The position numbers were made by a program, and so were the translations under genes. Below, piece by piece: positions 16,569 through 23,110 of a DNA stretch of 64,000 nucleotides. Every line of letters starts with the position of its first letter. Position 1 is the first letter of the stretch. The notes beneath the pieces are model-generated. The model worked only from the letters and a program-made list of their open reading frames with translations, made no database searches and had not been told where the DNA came from. The stretch comes from an uncultured Alphaproteobacteria bacterium. GTDB taxonomy: Bacteria > Pseudomonadota > Alphaproteobacteria > RF32 > CAG-239. Where the stretch lies: positions 62,001 through 126,000 of the forward strand of contig CAJUCZ010000001.1 of the NCBI GenBank assembly GCA_910585375.1. The letters run 5' to 3'.

Positions 16569-16587
16569 TTTGTTTTGTAAAAGAGTT

Positions 16588-17370
16588 TTATTTGCCGAAA
16601 ATTCCAATGCTTTTGACGCGGTCTTTGACACCGCCGACAACATTGTTCAGGTTTTCATTGGCAAGGTCTTTCAGGTTGGAAAGATTGCTGCTGACTGCCG
16701 TTGCCGAAGCCGTACTCAAGATCTGGTTGAAAATTTTGGTAATGCTTTGGGTAATGCTGTCACCATTTTTGGCGGCTCCGATGTTGTTCATCTGGATTGT
16801 CGGCAAGGCAACCGTCATATCGGTGGTTTTTCCGGCGACATTAGCGGCAGCCTGCATTTCTCCGTTATTGATTGTCAAAGATTTGATAATGACTTTTTTG
16901 CCGCTCTCTTCTTTGGCAGAAGTATCTGCTTTCTTCTGTTCTTCTGGTTTGGAAGAAGCCTGTTTACCCGATGAAGTGAACTCTTTGATGTTATTTTGAA
17001 CCTGTTTGATATTGTTTTGGGTCAAAGACAACATTTCATAGGTGACAACAGGTTTGTCAATGTTGATTTGTTCAATAACAATCGTGTCTGTGGTCAGGCT
17101 TTTGAGATTGACTTTAACCGTAATGCCGTCGAGGCTGAGCAGGTACGGCTTTTTGTATCCGTCCGGATTGGCAACGGTGATTTTTTTGATTTTGCCTTCG
17201 CCGTTTTTGACAGAGAGGTCAAAACCTTCCAGATTGACGTCAGTTCCGGTGACCTGAGAGCCGTATTTGTGGACGAGTTTTTTGACAATGCTTTCCATAG
17301 AAGGCGTAAAATACCAGGCTCCGGCAATTGCCGCAGCCAAAACACCCAAGATGACATATTTCTTTTTCAT
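16588..17370 (-). CDS. AsmA/DUF748-like periplasmic protein
   Basis: A 260-aa protein with an N-terminal membrane anchor (VILGVLAAAIAGAWYF) followed by a beta-rich repeat pattern of the AsmA-like superfamily: VNLEGFDLSVKNGEGKIKKITVANP, VKVNLKSLTTDTIVIEQINIDKP, then a lysine/serine-rich linker and another strand set. Long AsmA-like proteins bridge the periplasm and move lipids; this short form may only bind or scaffold at the inner membrane. Its start overlaps the stop of the HD protein gene by four bases, so the two are co-translated. Confidence 0.7.
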   Translation of the reverse strand: MKKKYVILGVLAAAIAGAWYFTPSMESIVKKLVHKYGSQVTGTDVNLEGFDLSVKNGEGKIKKITVANPDGYKKPYLLSLDGITVKVNLKSLTTDTIVIEQINIDKPVVTYEMLSLTQNNIKQVQNNIKEFTSSGKQASSKPEEQKKADTSAKEESGKKVIIKSLTINNGEMQAAANVAGKTTDMTVALPTIQMNNIGAAKNGDSITQSITKIFNQILSTASATAVSSNLSNLKDLANENLNNVVGGVKDRVKSIGIFGK

Positions 17371-18221
17371 AATATTTTTCCTTTGATGTTAGTTATGTTT
17401 ATGTTTTCTTTTATAAAGTTTCTGATGATTTTTTCAATCATTTCCTGTGATTTATTATCAGTATTATGCTCTCTGATGCGTTTGAGCATTGCCTCTATGC
17501 AGTCCAGATTGTGCAGAAACGCAAAAGAACCGGCAAATTTGAGGTCAAAGACCCAGCTTAAAATACGCAATATCCGGTCCAGCGGCGTGACGATATCTGC
17601 ATTGCGGCAGAGTTCATGGCGGGTCAGGCTTTCCAAGACTTTCGGGCTGGCCTGAGAAGTCATTTCTTCGGTGCCGCAGATTAAGGCGCCGTAATATTCC
17701 GGGTGGCGTTTGAACAGATAAAAATTGGCTATCTTATCGGCGTCTTTTATTAAAAAGAAAAGTTTTTTCATTAGCTCTTGTTCTGCAGGAGAAGCTGAAA
17801 GCCAGCCCTCTTCCGCAAAGAAATCGCTGTCCAGATGTCCGTGATGGCGAACCGGAAACAGCAAAAGCGGATTGTTATATTGCTGTACGGCCTTCAATAT
17901 TTCATAGCTGAATTCACCATGGTCATATTTGCACAGGTTGGCGCCGTGCAGATCTTTATTGTCATAGCGCAGGCAAATTTCTTTAAATCGGCCGAGGTCA
18001 TGAAAAAGGCATCCTAACCAGCCGAGATATTTTTGTTTTGGTGTCCAGTTTTGCATTTCTTCTTCATTTTTCAGCAGATAGTTGCCGGCGCCGACAACCT
18101 GCATGGAATGGCGGAATTTTTCATCAGCGTAAAGGCACAGCTCTTTAGACGACAAGACGTAGGTGCGGCAGTTTTGGTAATATCGGTATAAAAAGTTTTT
18201 ATCTGTTTGCTGTTTGTTCAT
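17367..18221 (-). CDS. HD-domain phosphohydrolase
   Basis: A 284-aa soluble protein. The HD metal site is visible: an early His (EKFRHSMQV), then CLFHDLGRFKE (H and D of the motif), a downstream RHHGHLD and a later KDADKIAN aspartate. The family cleaves nucleotide or phosphodiester substrates; the substrate here is unknown. The upstream gap of more than 400 bases carries a minus-strand promoter and an intrinsic terminator 60 bases before the start codon, so expression may be controlled by attenuation. Confidence 0.8.
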   Translation of the reverse strand: MNKQQTDKNFLYRYYQNCRTYVLSSKELCLYADEKFRHSMQVVGAGNYLLKNEEEMQNWTPKQKYLGWLGCLFHDLGRFKEICLRYDNKDLHGANLCKYDHGEFSYEILKAVQQYNNPLLLFPVRHHGHLDSDFFAEEGWLSASPAEQELMKKLFFLIKDADKIANFYLFKRHPEYYGALICGTEEMTSQASPKVLESLTRHELCRNADIVTPLDRILRILSWVFDLKFAGSFAFLHNLDCIEAMLKRIREHNTDNKSQEMIEKIIRNFIKENINITNIKGKIL

Positions 18222-18280
18222 TTTCTTTTCTCCGGAAATTGTAAAAAGAAAAGCATAATTTGTTTAATAAAATTTTAAAA

Positions 18281-18312
18281 AGCGAAAACGTCTGCTCGAA
18301 AAAGCAGACGTT
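18281..18312 (-). terminator. intrinsic terminator in the leader of the HD gene
   Basis: A perfect 10-bp stem AACGTCTGCT/AGCAGACGTT (18287-18312), followed on the minus strand by TTTTCGCTTTTT. It faces the HD gene and lies about 60 bases before its start codon. Confidence 0.7.
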
Positions 18313-18660
18313 GTTCGTGTAAACCAAGAGGACAAGGTAAGACAGAGTATATTGTCATTGGCTTACTTTACACCCCAAAAAATATTTTGTTTTTCTTTTT
18401 TGTCTTCTGATAAAGAAACCGACTCTCACGAGGGGGTTTCTTAAAAGAGATGTAATGCGGAAGAAGTTTGCAGATATAGTAACATAAACTTACATTTTAT
18501 GAACTTAAATTGTGAAAAAACGAATAATCCGCACTTGCTTCCGTATTTTTGCACAAATGCTTCACAGCATTTTTTATAACAACAAAACTTGTATGATAAA
18601 AAAAACTTAAAAATTATGGAGTTTTCTTAAAACATAGTAGTAGATTAATAATGGGTTAAC
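18313..18660 (-). ncRNA. candidate structured noncoding transcript or attenuated leader
   Basis: No gene is found in 18222-18741. On the minus strand a well-spaced promoter (18667-18695) would start RNA near 18660, and the terminator at 18281-18312 would end it, giving roughly 370 bases. Minus-strand folds include AAGAAACC/GGTTTCTT (18413-18442 area) and a nested stem GTGTAAA/TTTACAC enclosing GTAAG/CTTAC and GACA/TGTC (about 18315-18375). It matches no RNA family I could recognise; tmRNA, RNase P RNA and SRP RNA signatures are absent. Confidence 0.4.
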
Positions 18661-18666
18661 GGTTCG

Positions 18667-18695
18667 TTTATATAATATGTTGCATTGTTAGTCAA
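18667..18695 (-). promoter_or_regulatory. sigma-70-like promoter facing the HD gene leader
   Basis: On the minus strand TTGACT (18690-18695), a 17-base spacer and TATAAA (18667-18672). It lies back to back with the plus-strand guanine deaminase gene. Confidence 0.55.
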
Positions 18696-18741
18696 GACTT
18701 ATTTTGTTAAAATGTACAAAAAATTGCAGAAAAGAGGTAGT

Positions 18742-19194
18742 ATGATAAATCATAAAGAAAATTTGCGCAAGGCTATAGAGCTTAGTAATCAGTCGGTGGA
18801 CGGCGGCAGTTCACCTTTTGGATGTGTGATTGTTGATGCTGGCGGAAAAGTTGTCGGACAAGGGCATAATCGGGTGGTGCCGGACAATGATCCGACAGCT
18901 CACGGCGAAGTTATGGCAATCAGGAATGCCTGTAAAAATCTGGGCAGTTTTGATTTGTCCGGATGCATCCTTTATACTTCCTGCGAGCCCTGCCCCATGT
19001 GTCTGAATGCCTGTAAGTGGGCGAATATTAAAGAGGTTTATTATGCCGCCGATCGGTATGATGCCGAGGATATCGGCTTTCGCGACCGTGTGTTTTATGA
19101 AGATAATCCGGTAGAACTGGTCAGAATAGATTTGCCGGAAGCCAGAGAGGTGATGCAAAAGTGGAAAAACAAGGCGGATAAAATCGAATATTAA
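18742..19194 (+). CDS. guaD: guanine deaminase / nucleoside deaminase (GuaD-like)
   Basis: Zinc hydrolase of the cytidine-deaminase fold, converting guanine to xanthine in purine salvage if the GuaD assignment holds. The start at 18742 follows AGAGGT; the longer frame from 18685 lacks a site. In the 150-aa product, DPTAHGEVMAIRNACK gives H54 and the proton-shuttle E56, and TSCEPCPMC gives C81 and C84. The C-terminal KADKIEY resembles the extended tail of Bacillus GuaD (NKKEY). tRNA adenosine deaminase TadA is the alternative, but the DPTAH and tail features favour GuaD. Confidence 0.8.
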   Translation: MINHKENLRKAIELSNQSVDGGSSPFGCVIVDAGGKVVGQGHNRVVPDNDPTAHGEVMAIRNACKNLGSFDLSGCILYTSCEPCPMCLNACKWANIKEVYYAADRYDAEDIGFRDRVFYEDNPVELVRIDLPEAREVMQKWKNKADKIEY

Positions 19195-19222
19195 ATTTTT
19201 AACAAATTTTGAAAATTTTTGC

Positions 19223-19251
19223 TTGCAAATATTATTTATCCGTTTTATATT
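19223..19251 (+). promoter_or_regulatory. likely promoter of tRNA-Lys
   Basis: TTGCAA (19223-19228), a 17-base spacer, TATATT (19246-19251), about 33 bases before the tRNA. A GTTATC/GATAAC hairpin (19259-19274) sits in the tRNA 5' leader. Confidence 0.45.
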
Positions 19252-19283
19252 GCGTTCGTTATCTGATGATAACTGTCCGCAAT

Positions 19284-19359
19284 GCGTGCGTAGCTCAGTT
19301 GGTAGAGCAACTGACTCTTAATCAGTGGGTCCGGGGTTCGAACCCCCGCGCGCGTACCA
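19284..19359 (+). tRNA. tRNA-Lys (anticodon CTT)
   Basis: A complete 76-base cloverleaf with encoded CCA. Acceptor GCGTGCG pairs with CGCGCGT, including two G-U pairs. The D arm is GCTC..GAGC, the anticodon stem CTGA/TCAG with loop CTCTTAA gives CTT, and the T arm is CGGGG-TTCGAAC-CCCCG. A terminator follows at once. Confidence 0.95.
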
Positions 19360-19470
19360 GTTTTGATTTCAAGCACTTTCTTTTGAGAAGGTGCTTTTTT
19401 GTTTTTTCAGGAGGGTTCGAACCATTACGGTTCGTCTTACTCATAAGTGTTGCGGTTGAAGCGCAACACT
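19343..19470 (+). repeat. tRNA-Lys 3' repeat, copy A
   Basis: Begins inside the tRNA with its last 17 bases. It continues through the tRNA terminator, a CGAACC/GGTTCG hairpin and a terminal AGTGTTGCG/CGCAACACT hairpin (19446-19470, loop GTTGAAG). The first 112 bases (19343-19454) are identical to copy B at 19594; the final hairpin is the reverse complement of that in copy B. Confidence 0.95.
19371..19400 (+). terminator. terminator of tRNA-Lys
   Basis: AAGCACTTTC/GAGAAGGTGCTT stem followed by a T run. An identical copy lies at 19622-19651 inside repeat copy B. Confidence 0.8.
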
Positions 19471-19483
19471 AATTCGTTTCGGT

Positions 19484-19506
19484 CACTCGGTTTGTAACGC
19501 TTGTTT
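19484..19506 (+). repeat. 23-base direct repeat, copy 1
   Basis: CACTCGGTTTGTAACGC followed by TTGTTT, identical to 19837-19859, 353 bases away. Both copies are preceded by a GTTTCGG a few bases upstream. Confidence 0.85.
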
Positions 19507-19593
19507 CGCAGCGCTTATGCTTGCTCACGCGCTAACAAACTTTCGCCGTTCGTTAAACGTCAACCGGAGCAGCGGTTGGCGTTTTGCCTCACG

Positions 19594-19721
19594 CCCCCGC
19601 GCGCGTACCAGTTTTGATTTCAAGCACTTTCTTTTGAGAAGGTGCTTTTTTGTTTTTTCAGGAGGGTTCGAACCATTACGGTTCGTCTTACTCATAAGTG
19701 TTGCGCTTCAACCGCAACACT
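19594..19721 (+). repeat. tRNA-Lys 3' repeat, copy B
   Basis: Second copy, 251 bases after copy A. It starts with the 17 bases that form the tRNA-Lys 3' end including CCA, but no tRNA body precedes it. The terminal hairpin (19697-19721) has the same 9-bp stem with the loop in the opposite orientation (CTTCAAC instead of GTTGAAG). Confidence 0.95.
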
Positions 19722-19836
19722 AACTCCAATTCCGACTAAGCAATTGTATCGATGTCTGTCGTCATCTCACAATTACAAGTCTCATTGTGTCTCCTTACAA
19801 AAAGCAACATTAGTTGCTTTTTGTTTCGGCCGTGGG

Positions 19837-19859
19837 CACTCGGTTTGTAACGCTTGTTT
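19837..19859 (+). repeat. 23-base direct repeat, copy 2
   Basis: Identical to 19484-19506. It follows the AAAAAGCAAC/GTTGCTTTTT hairpin. Confidence 0.85.
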
Positions 19860-20150
19860 TGTTGTGCATCCGGCGGGTGAGGTGTCAGTTTATGCGGTGC
19901 CCTGAGCCCTGCGGTGCTATGGCGGGGGAGTGACGGGAGAATGTGCTTTGAATTATGATAGTAGAATACAGCCTGAGGATACCAGAGAGGAAAGAGTTAG
20001 GCGTAATGGGTGAAGAAAGTGTGTTCGGGTAGACCATAAGGTGGGAAAGATGATAAAGAGAGAAAATTTGTGATAATAAAGAAAAACCGTATCAGATAAT
20101 TAAACGGATTACAGATAAAAAAAGAAAAAAGTTTTTTGTGGTAAGAGACA

Positions 20151-20192
20151 AAAAAGAGCGGGAGTTTTGGCCTCCACACTCTTTTGTTTTTT
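20151..20192 (-). terminator. intrinsic terminator
   Basis: Minus-strand AAAAGAG..GGAG/CTCC..CTCTTTTTT, immediately after the stop of the hypothetical gene at 20197-20592. Confidence 0.7.
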
Positions 20193-20196
20193 AGAA

Positions 20197-20592
20197 TTAG
20201 AATAAAGCGGCGACGACTTCTTCGTAGTCAAGAGGGGCTGCATTCTCATAAAGTTGTTTGTTACGCAGCGGCCCTTCCCAAGCCCATAAGTCCCGCGGGT
20301 TGGACGCCAGATGGCAATATTCCGTTTCATAGGCTATTCCGCCGAATGCAGCTTTTAAAGCTTTGGCGTGTTCTTGTGAACCAACAAAATATGAGCAGTC
20401 CATTGCCAAAACCTCAAATTCCAAGCCATGTCGGATGGATCCGTAATAGACGACATCGCGTAAAACGCAGCCGTTATCATAACATTTGAAGAATATGCTT
20501 CCGATGTTTTTTACATATCCGGCGGGAGATATTCCTCTTTCAAGTTCTTTACGGATTTCTGACAATTTGGCTTTTTTTTCTAAGATATTCAT
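20197..20592 (-). CDS. hypothetical soluble protein
   Basis: A 131-aa protein without signal peptide or membrane helix. It starts MNILEKKAKLSEIRKELER, a short amphipathic helix, then a compact domain rich in Gly, Tyr and Cys (CYDNGCVLRDVVYYGSI). The terminator directly after it and even codon use support a real gene, but I recognise no family. It lies between the tRNA-Lys repeat region and the histidine kinase operon, transcribed alone. Confidence 0.6.
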   Translation of the reverse strand: MNILEKKAKLSEIRKELERGISPAGYVKNIGSIFFKCYDNGCVLRDVVYYGSIRHGLEFEVLAMDCSYFVGSQEHAKALKAAFGGIAYETEYCHLASNPRDLWAWEGPLRNKQLYENAAPLDYEEVVAALF

Positions 20593-20674
20593 AGCGTTAA
20601 TTTTTTAATTTAACAATAATTTTTTTACATTCTTATCATATCATAATTTTATGTCTCAGACAAGCGTTATTTTG

Positions 20675-22120
20675 TCAATTCTTGTCTTTTTGTTTAATAT
20701 CCGGAAGGCGGCGCAAGACCGGAATGTCAAACCAGAAGCAGCTGCCCTGCTCCGGTATTGATTTCAGTTTTATATTAACACCCAGAATTTCAGCGGATTT
20801 TCTGACAATTGCCAGTCCCAGTCCGGAGCCGCGGCTGCGATTGTCGGCAATGTTTCTGCTTTGATAAAATTCGTCAAAAATTTGTTCCTGTTCTTCCTGG
20901 CGGATGCCGGCGCCATTGTCAATAATCATGACGCGCAGGTAGTTTTTATGCCATTTGCAGCCCAGAATGATTTTGGTTTTGGTATATTTGACGGCATTGC
21001 TCAACAGGTTTCGGATAAGGCGTTCCAATATCAGCTGATCACTGAAAACAACGGCATTGTGGGGAAAAAAGCGGAAAGAAATTTCTTTTTGCCGGCATAT
21101 TTCCCGATATTCTCCGGCAATCTTTTTTAACAGCAGCGCAATATTGAACTCGGCGAATTCTCCGATGTCGGCATTGGCTTCAAGTTTGGATAAATCAAGC
21201 AGGTTGTCGAGCAATGATTTGAGGTTGTCAGCCGAGGCTTCGATTTTATCCAGCAGCATTTTTTGATAATCGGTCAGCTTTTCTTCGGCCAGAGCGCTGA
21301 TAAACATTCCCAGAGCCTGCATGGGTTGGCGTAAATCATGGCTGGCCTGTGCCAAAAACAAAGATTTGTCACGATTCATGTTTTCGGCCAGTTCTTTGGC
21401 TTTTTCCAAGGCTGTTTGGGTTTTGATGAGCGGCGTTAAATCCTGAAATGTGCCGGCGATTTTGCGATGTCCGTCATCATCAATAATGCCGGCTTTGAAG
21501 AAACAATATCTCAGTCCTCCGGTTAATTTTCTGATACGGATTTGACCTTCAACCTGTTTGCCGTTACGAATCAGTTCTCGCAATTTTTCTTTATAAAGCG
21601 GGAGGTCTTCTTTAAGCATTTGCTCCCGAATAAGGTTTTTCTTGGGAGAAATATCTGATGCCGAGGCTCCGAAGATGCGGAACATTTCACCGGACCAGTA
21701 GATTTTTTTGTTTTCAAAATCCAGCTCCCAATAACCGATATGTGCGGTTCTTTCTGCAAACTCGAGCCTCTGGGCGGTCTTGTCCAGACTGGCTGCCAGT
21801 TGTTTGCGCTCAGTGATGTCTTCTATGCAGATAAAACAATTGGGCTGATGTCCGTAAAAATAAAGATTACAGCATCTGCCGCGCAGGGAAAGTTGTAAAG
21901 ACTGGGGCTGTTGCAGGCGGACGGCATTGGAAATTTTTGCCAGAATTTGCGGGGCGCAGTTTTCCGACCATGCAGCCAGATTGCTGCGGAGAGCTTCGGA
22001 AGCAAGAAAATGGCCGGCAGCACTGTTCATATAAATAATCCGGCCGGTAACGTCCGTTGCCAGCAAAGCATTAGTTGAAATATTTAATAAAAAGTCACAT
22101 CTTGCATTATCTGTCTGCAT
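20675..22120 (-). CDS. soluble PAS-domain sensor histidine kinase
   Basis: A 481-aa cytoplasmic kinase with no membrane helix. Order: PAS-like domain (about 8-100, ending ICIEDITERKQL), a second PAS/PAC domain (about 115-235, WELDFENKKIYWSGEMFRIFGA), dimerisation domain with phospho-acceptor H261 in ASHDLRQPMQAL, and the HATPase with LIRNLLSNAVKYT, DNGAGI and GSGLGLAIV. No receiver domain or partner regulator is adjacent. It is the last gene of the ABC/Gld-like operon (nine-base gap from the DUF4340 gene), which suggests it senses or controls the process served by that transporter. Confidence 0.85.
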   Translation of the reverse strand: MQTDNARCDFLLNISTNALLATDVTGRIIYMNSAAGHFLASEALRSNLAAWSENCAPQILAKISNAVRLQQPQSLQLSLRGRCCNLYFYGHQPNCFICIEDITERKQLAASLDKTAQRLEFAERTAHIGYWELDFENKKIYWSGEMFRIFGASASDISPKKNLIREQMLKEDLPLYKEKLRELIRNGKQVEGQIRIRKLTGGLRYCFFKAGIIDDDGHRKIAGTFQDLTPLIKTQTALEKAKELAENMNRDKSLFLAQASHDLRQPMQALGMFISALAEEKLTDYQKMLLDKIEASADNLKSLLDNLLDLSKLEANADIGEFAEFNIALLLKKIAGEYREICRQKEISFRFFPHNAVVFSDQLILERLIRNLLSNAVKYTKTKIILGCKWHKNYLRVMIIDNGAGIRQEEQEQIFDEFYQSRNIADNRSRGSGLGLAIVRKSAEILGVNIKLKSIPEQGSCFWFDIPVLRRLPDIKQKDKN

Positions 22121-22129
22121 AAAAGCCTT

Positions 22130-23110
22130 CTAAAACTCGGTGGTATACAGGATTTCCCCACCAAAGTCCGGAAGTTCGAATATCCAACCGGCGGTGAGGA
22201 GTTCATAACTTGCTATATAATCCTTAAATTTGCCGGTTGTAAGGTTTGCTGCAGATAATTTTGTCGTCATCCAATATTTTTGGCCGTTTGTGTAAATTAT
22301 GAGTTCGTTGGTCAGGCCGGAAAATGTACCGAGCCGGATTTTTCTTGACTGCGGATATTGACTGAAGTCAAAGTTTTTGACAGGTTTGGCATCTTCAAAA
22401 ATCACATATTTGAGTTCATCCCAGAATGCCGGAATGCTGACGCTTTTCAGGTCTTTGTTAACAAAATCCTGTTTATTGTTCAGTCGCATGAGCAAAGACT
22501 TGTGGCTGTTTTTCAGAGAGGCAACGGTTTTTATGGCACTTTCAGGATAAGAGAATAAAGGCTGCTGATACCAGGAGTATCGGTACTGAGGTAACGTAAA
22601 ACGGCCCGAAATCAGCCATATGTCTTTTGTTTCCGGGATGTGGGCATAGGTGTAAAGCCCGTTTTCGCTCCGCAAGCCGAGATTGATTTCATTTAAGAGA
22701 ACGTTTTGGGAATAGATTTTTACCGAAGCAATATCGGACATTTCTTTACCGGCACTTTTCAATTCCAAGCCGTATTGTTTCAAAAGTTCCGGTGTGGCGG
22801 GCTGTTTACTGTAATAAACAGATTGCGCCATGGCGGAAAGCAGGTCGTTAACGAGCATCAAACCGGCATAGTAGCCCTCTGCCCCGTCGATATGCCAGTA
22901 ATTGTTTGTCAAAACCAGATCAAAAGTTTCTTTGGTGGTCGAGATTGTGATTTTATCAACGCTTTTTTCATAATTTACGGCATTGGCAAAGACCAGTTGT
23001 CCCAATCGGGAAGCTGGTTGGCGGCTGTTGAGCCATAGAAAGGAAAAGGCTGCGAACAGACCTGATACGACAAACAGCAAAAAAGCTTTTAACAGTAGGC
23101 GTTTATTCAT
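22130..23110 (-). CDS. DUF4340-type membrane-anchored protein
   Basis: A 326-aa protein with one N-terminal helix (about 8-26) and a large periplasmic portion. The region VDKITISTTKETFDLVLTNNYW..IDG and NGLYTYAHIPETKDIWLISG follow the DUF4340 pattern found beside GldG-like genes. The biochemical role is unknown. Its start overlaps the stop of the GldG-like gene by eight bases, so the two are coupled and probably form part of one membrane complex. Confidence 0.75.
   Translation of the reverse strand: MNKRLLLKAFLLFVVSGLFAAFSFLWLNSRQPASRLGQLVFANAVNYEKSVDKITISTTKETFDLVLTNNYWHIDGAEGYYAGLMLVNDLLSAMAQSVYYSKQPATPELLKQYGLELKSAGKEMSDIASVKIYSQNVLLNEINLGLRSENGLYTYAHIPETKDIWLISGRFTLPQYRYSWYQQPLFSYPESAIKTVASLKNSHKSLLMRLNNKQDFVNKDLKSVSIPAFWDELKYVIFEDAKPVKNFDFSQYPQSRKIRLGTFSGLTNELIIYTNGQKYWMTTKLSAANLTTGKFKDYIASYELLTAGWIFELPDFGGEILYTTEF

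Larger units (their letters stand above)
19360..20196. other. repeat-rich intergenic region downstream of tRNA-Lys
   Basis: A stretch of more than 800 bases with no supportable gene. It holds the two tRNA 3' repeats, a 23-base direct repeat (19484-19506 and 19837-19859), a further terminator-like hairpin AAAAAGCAAC/GTTGCTTTTT (19799-19822), and from about 19860 to 20140 a purine-rich segment with no pattern I can assign. Short open frames here are repeat copies in one frame and have no ribosome sites. Confidence 0.7.

Noticed and set aside
18313..18660. tmRNA, RNase P RNA or SRP RNA in the long leader
   Set aside because: Length fits the first two, but no tRNA-like ends, T-loop, P4 helix sequence or GGAAG-type loop context was found.
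19209..19905. Three overlapping plus-strand frames downstream of and across tRNA-Lys
   Set aside because: They read through the tRNA and both repeat copies, giving the same peptide twice; this reflects the DNA repeat, not coding.
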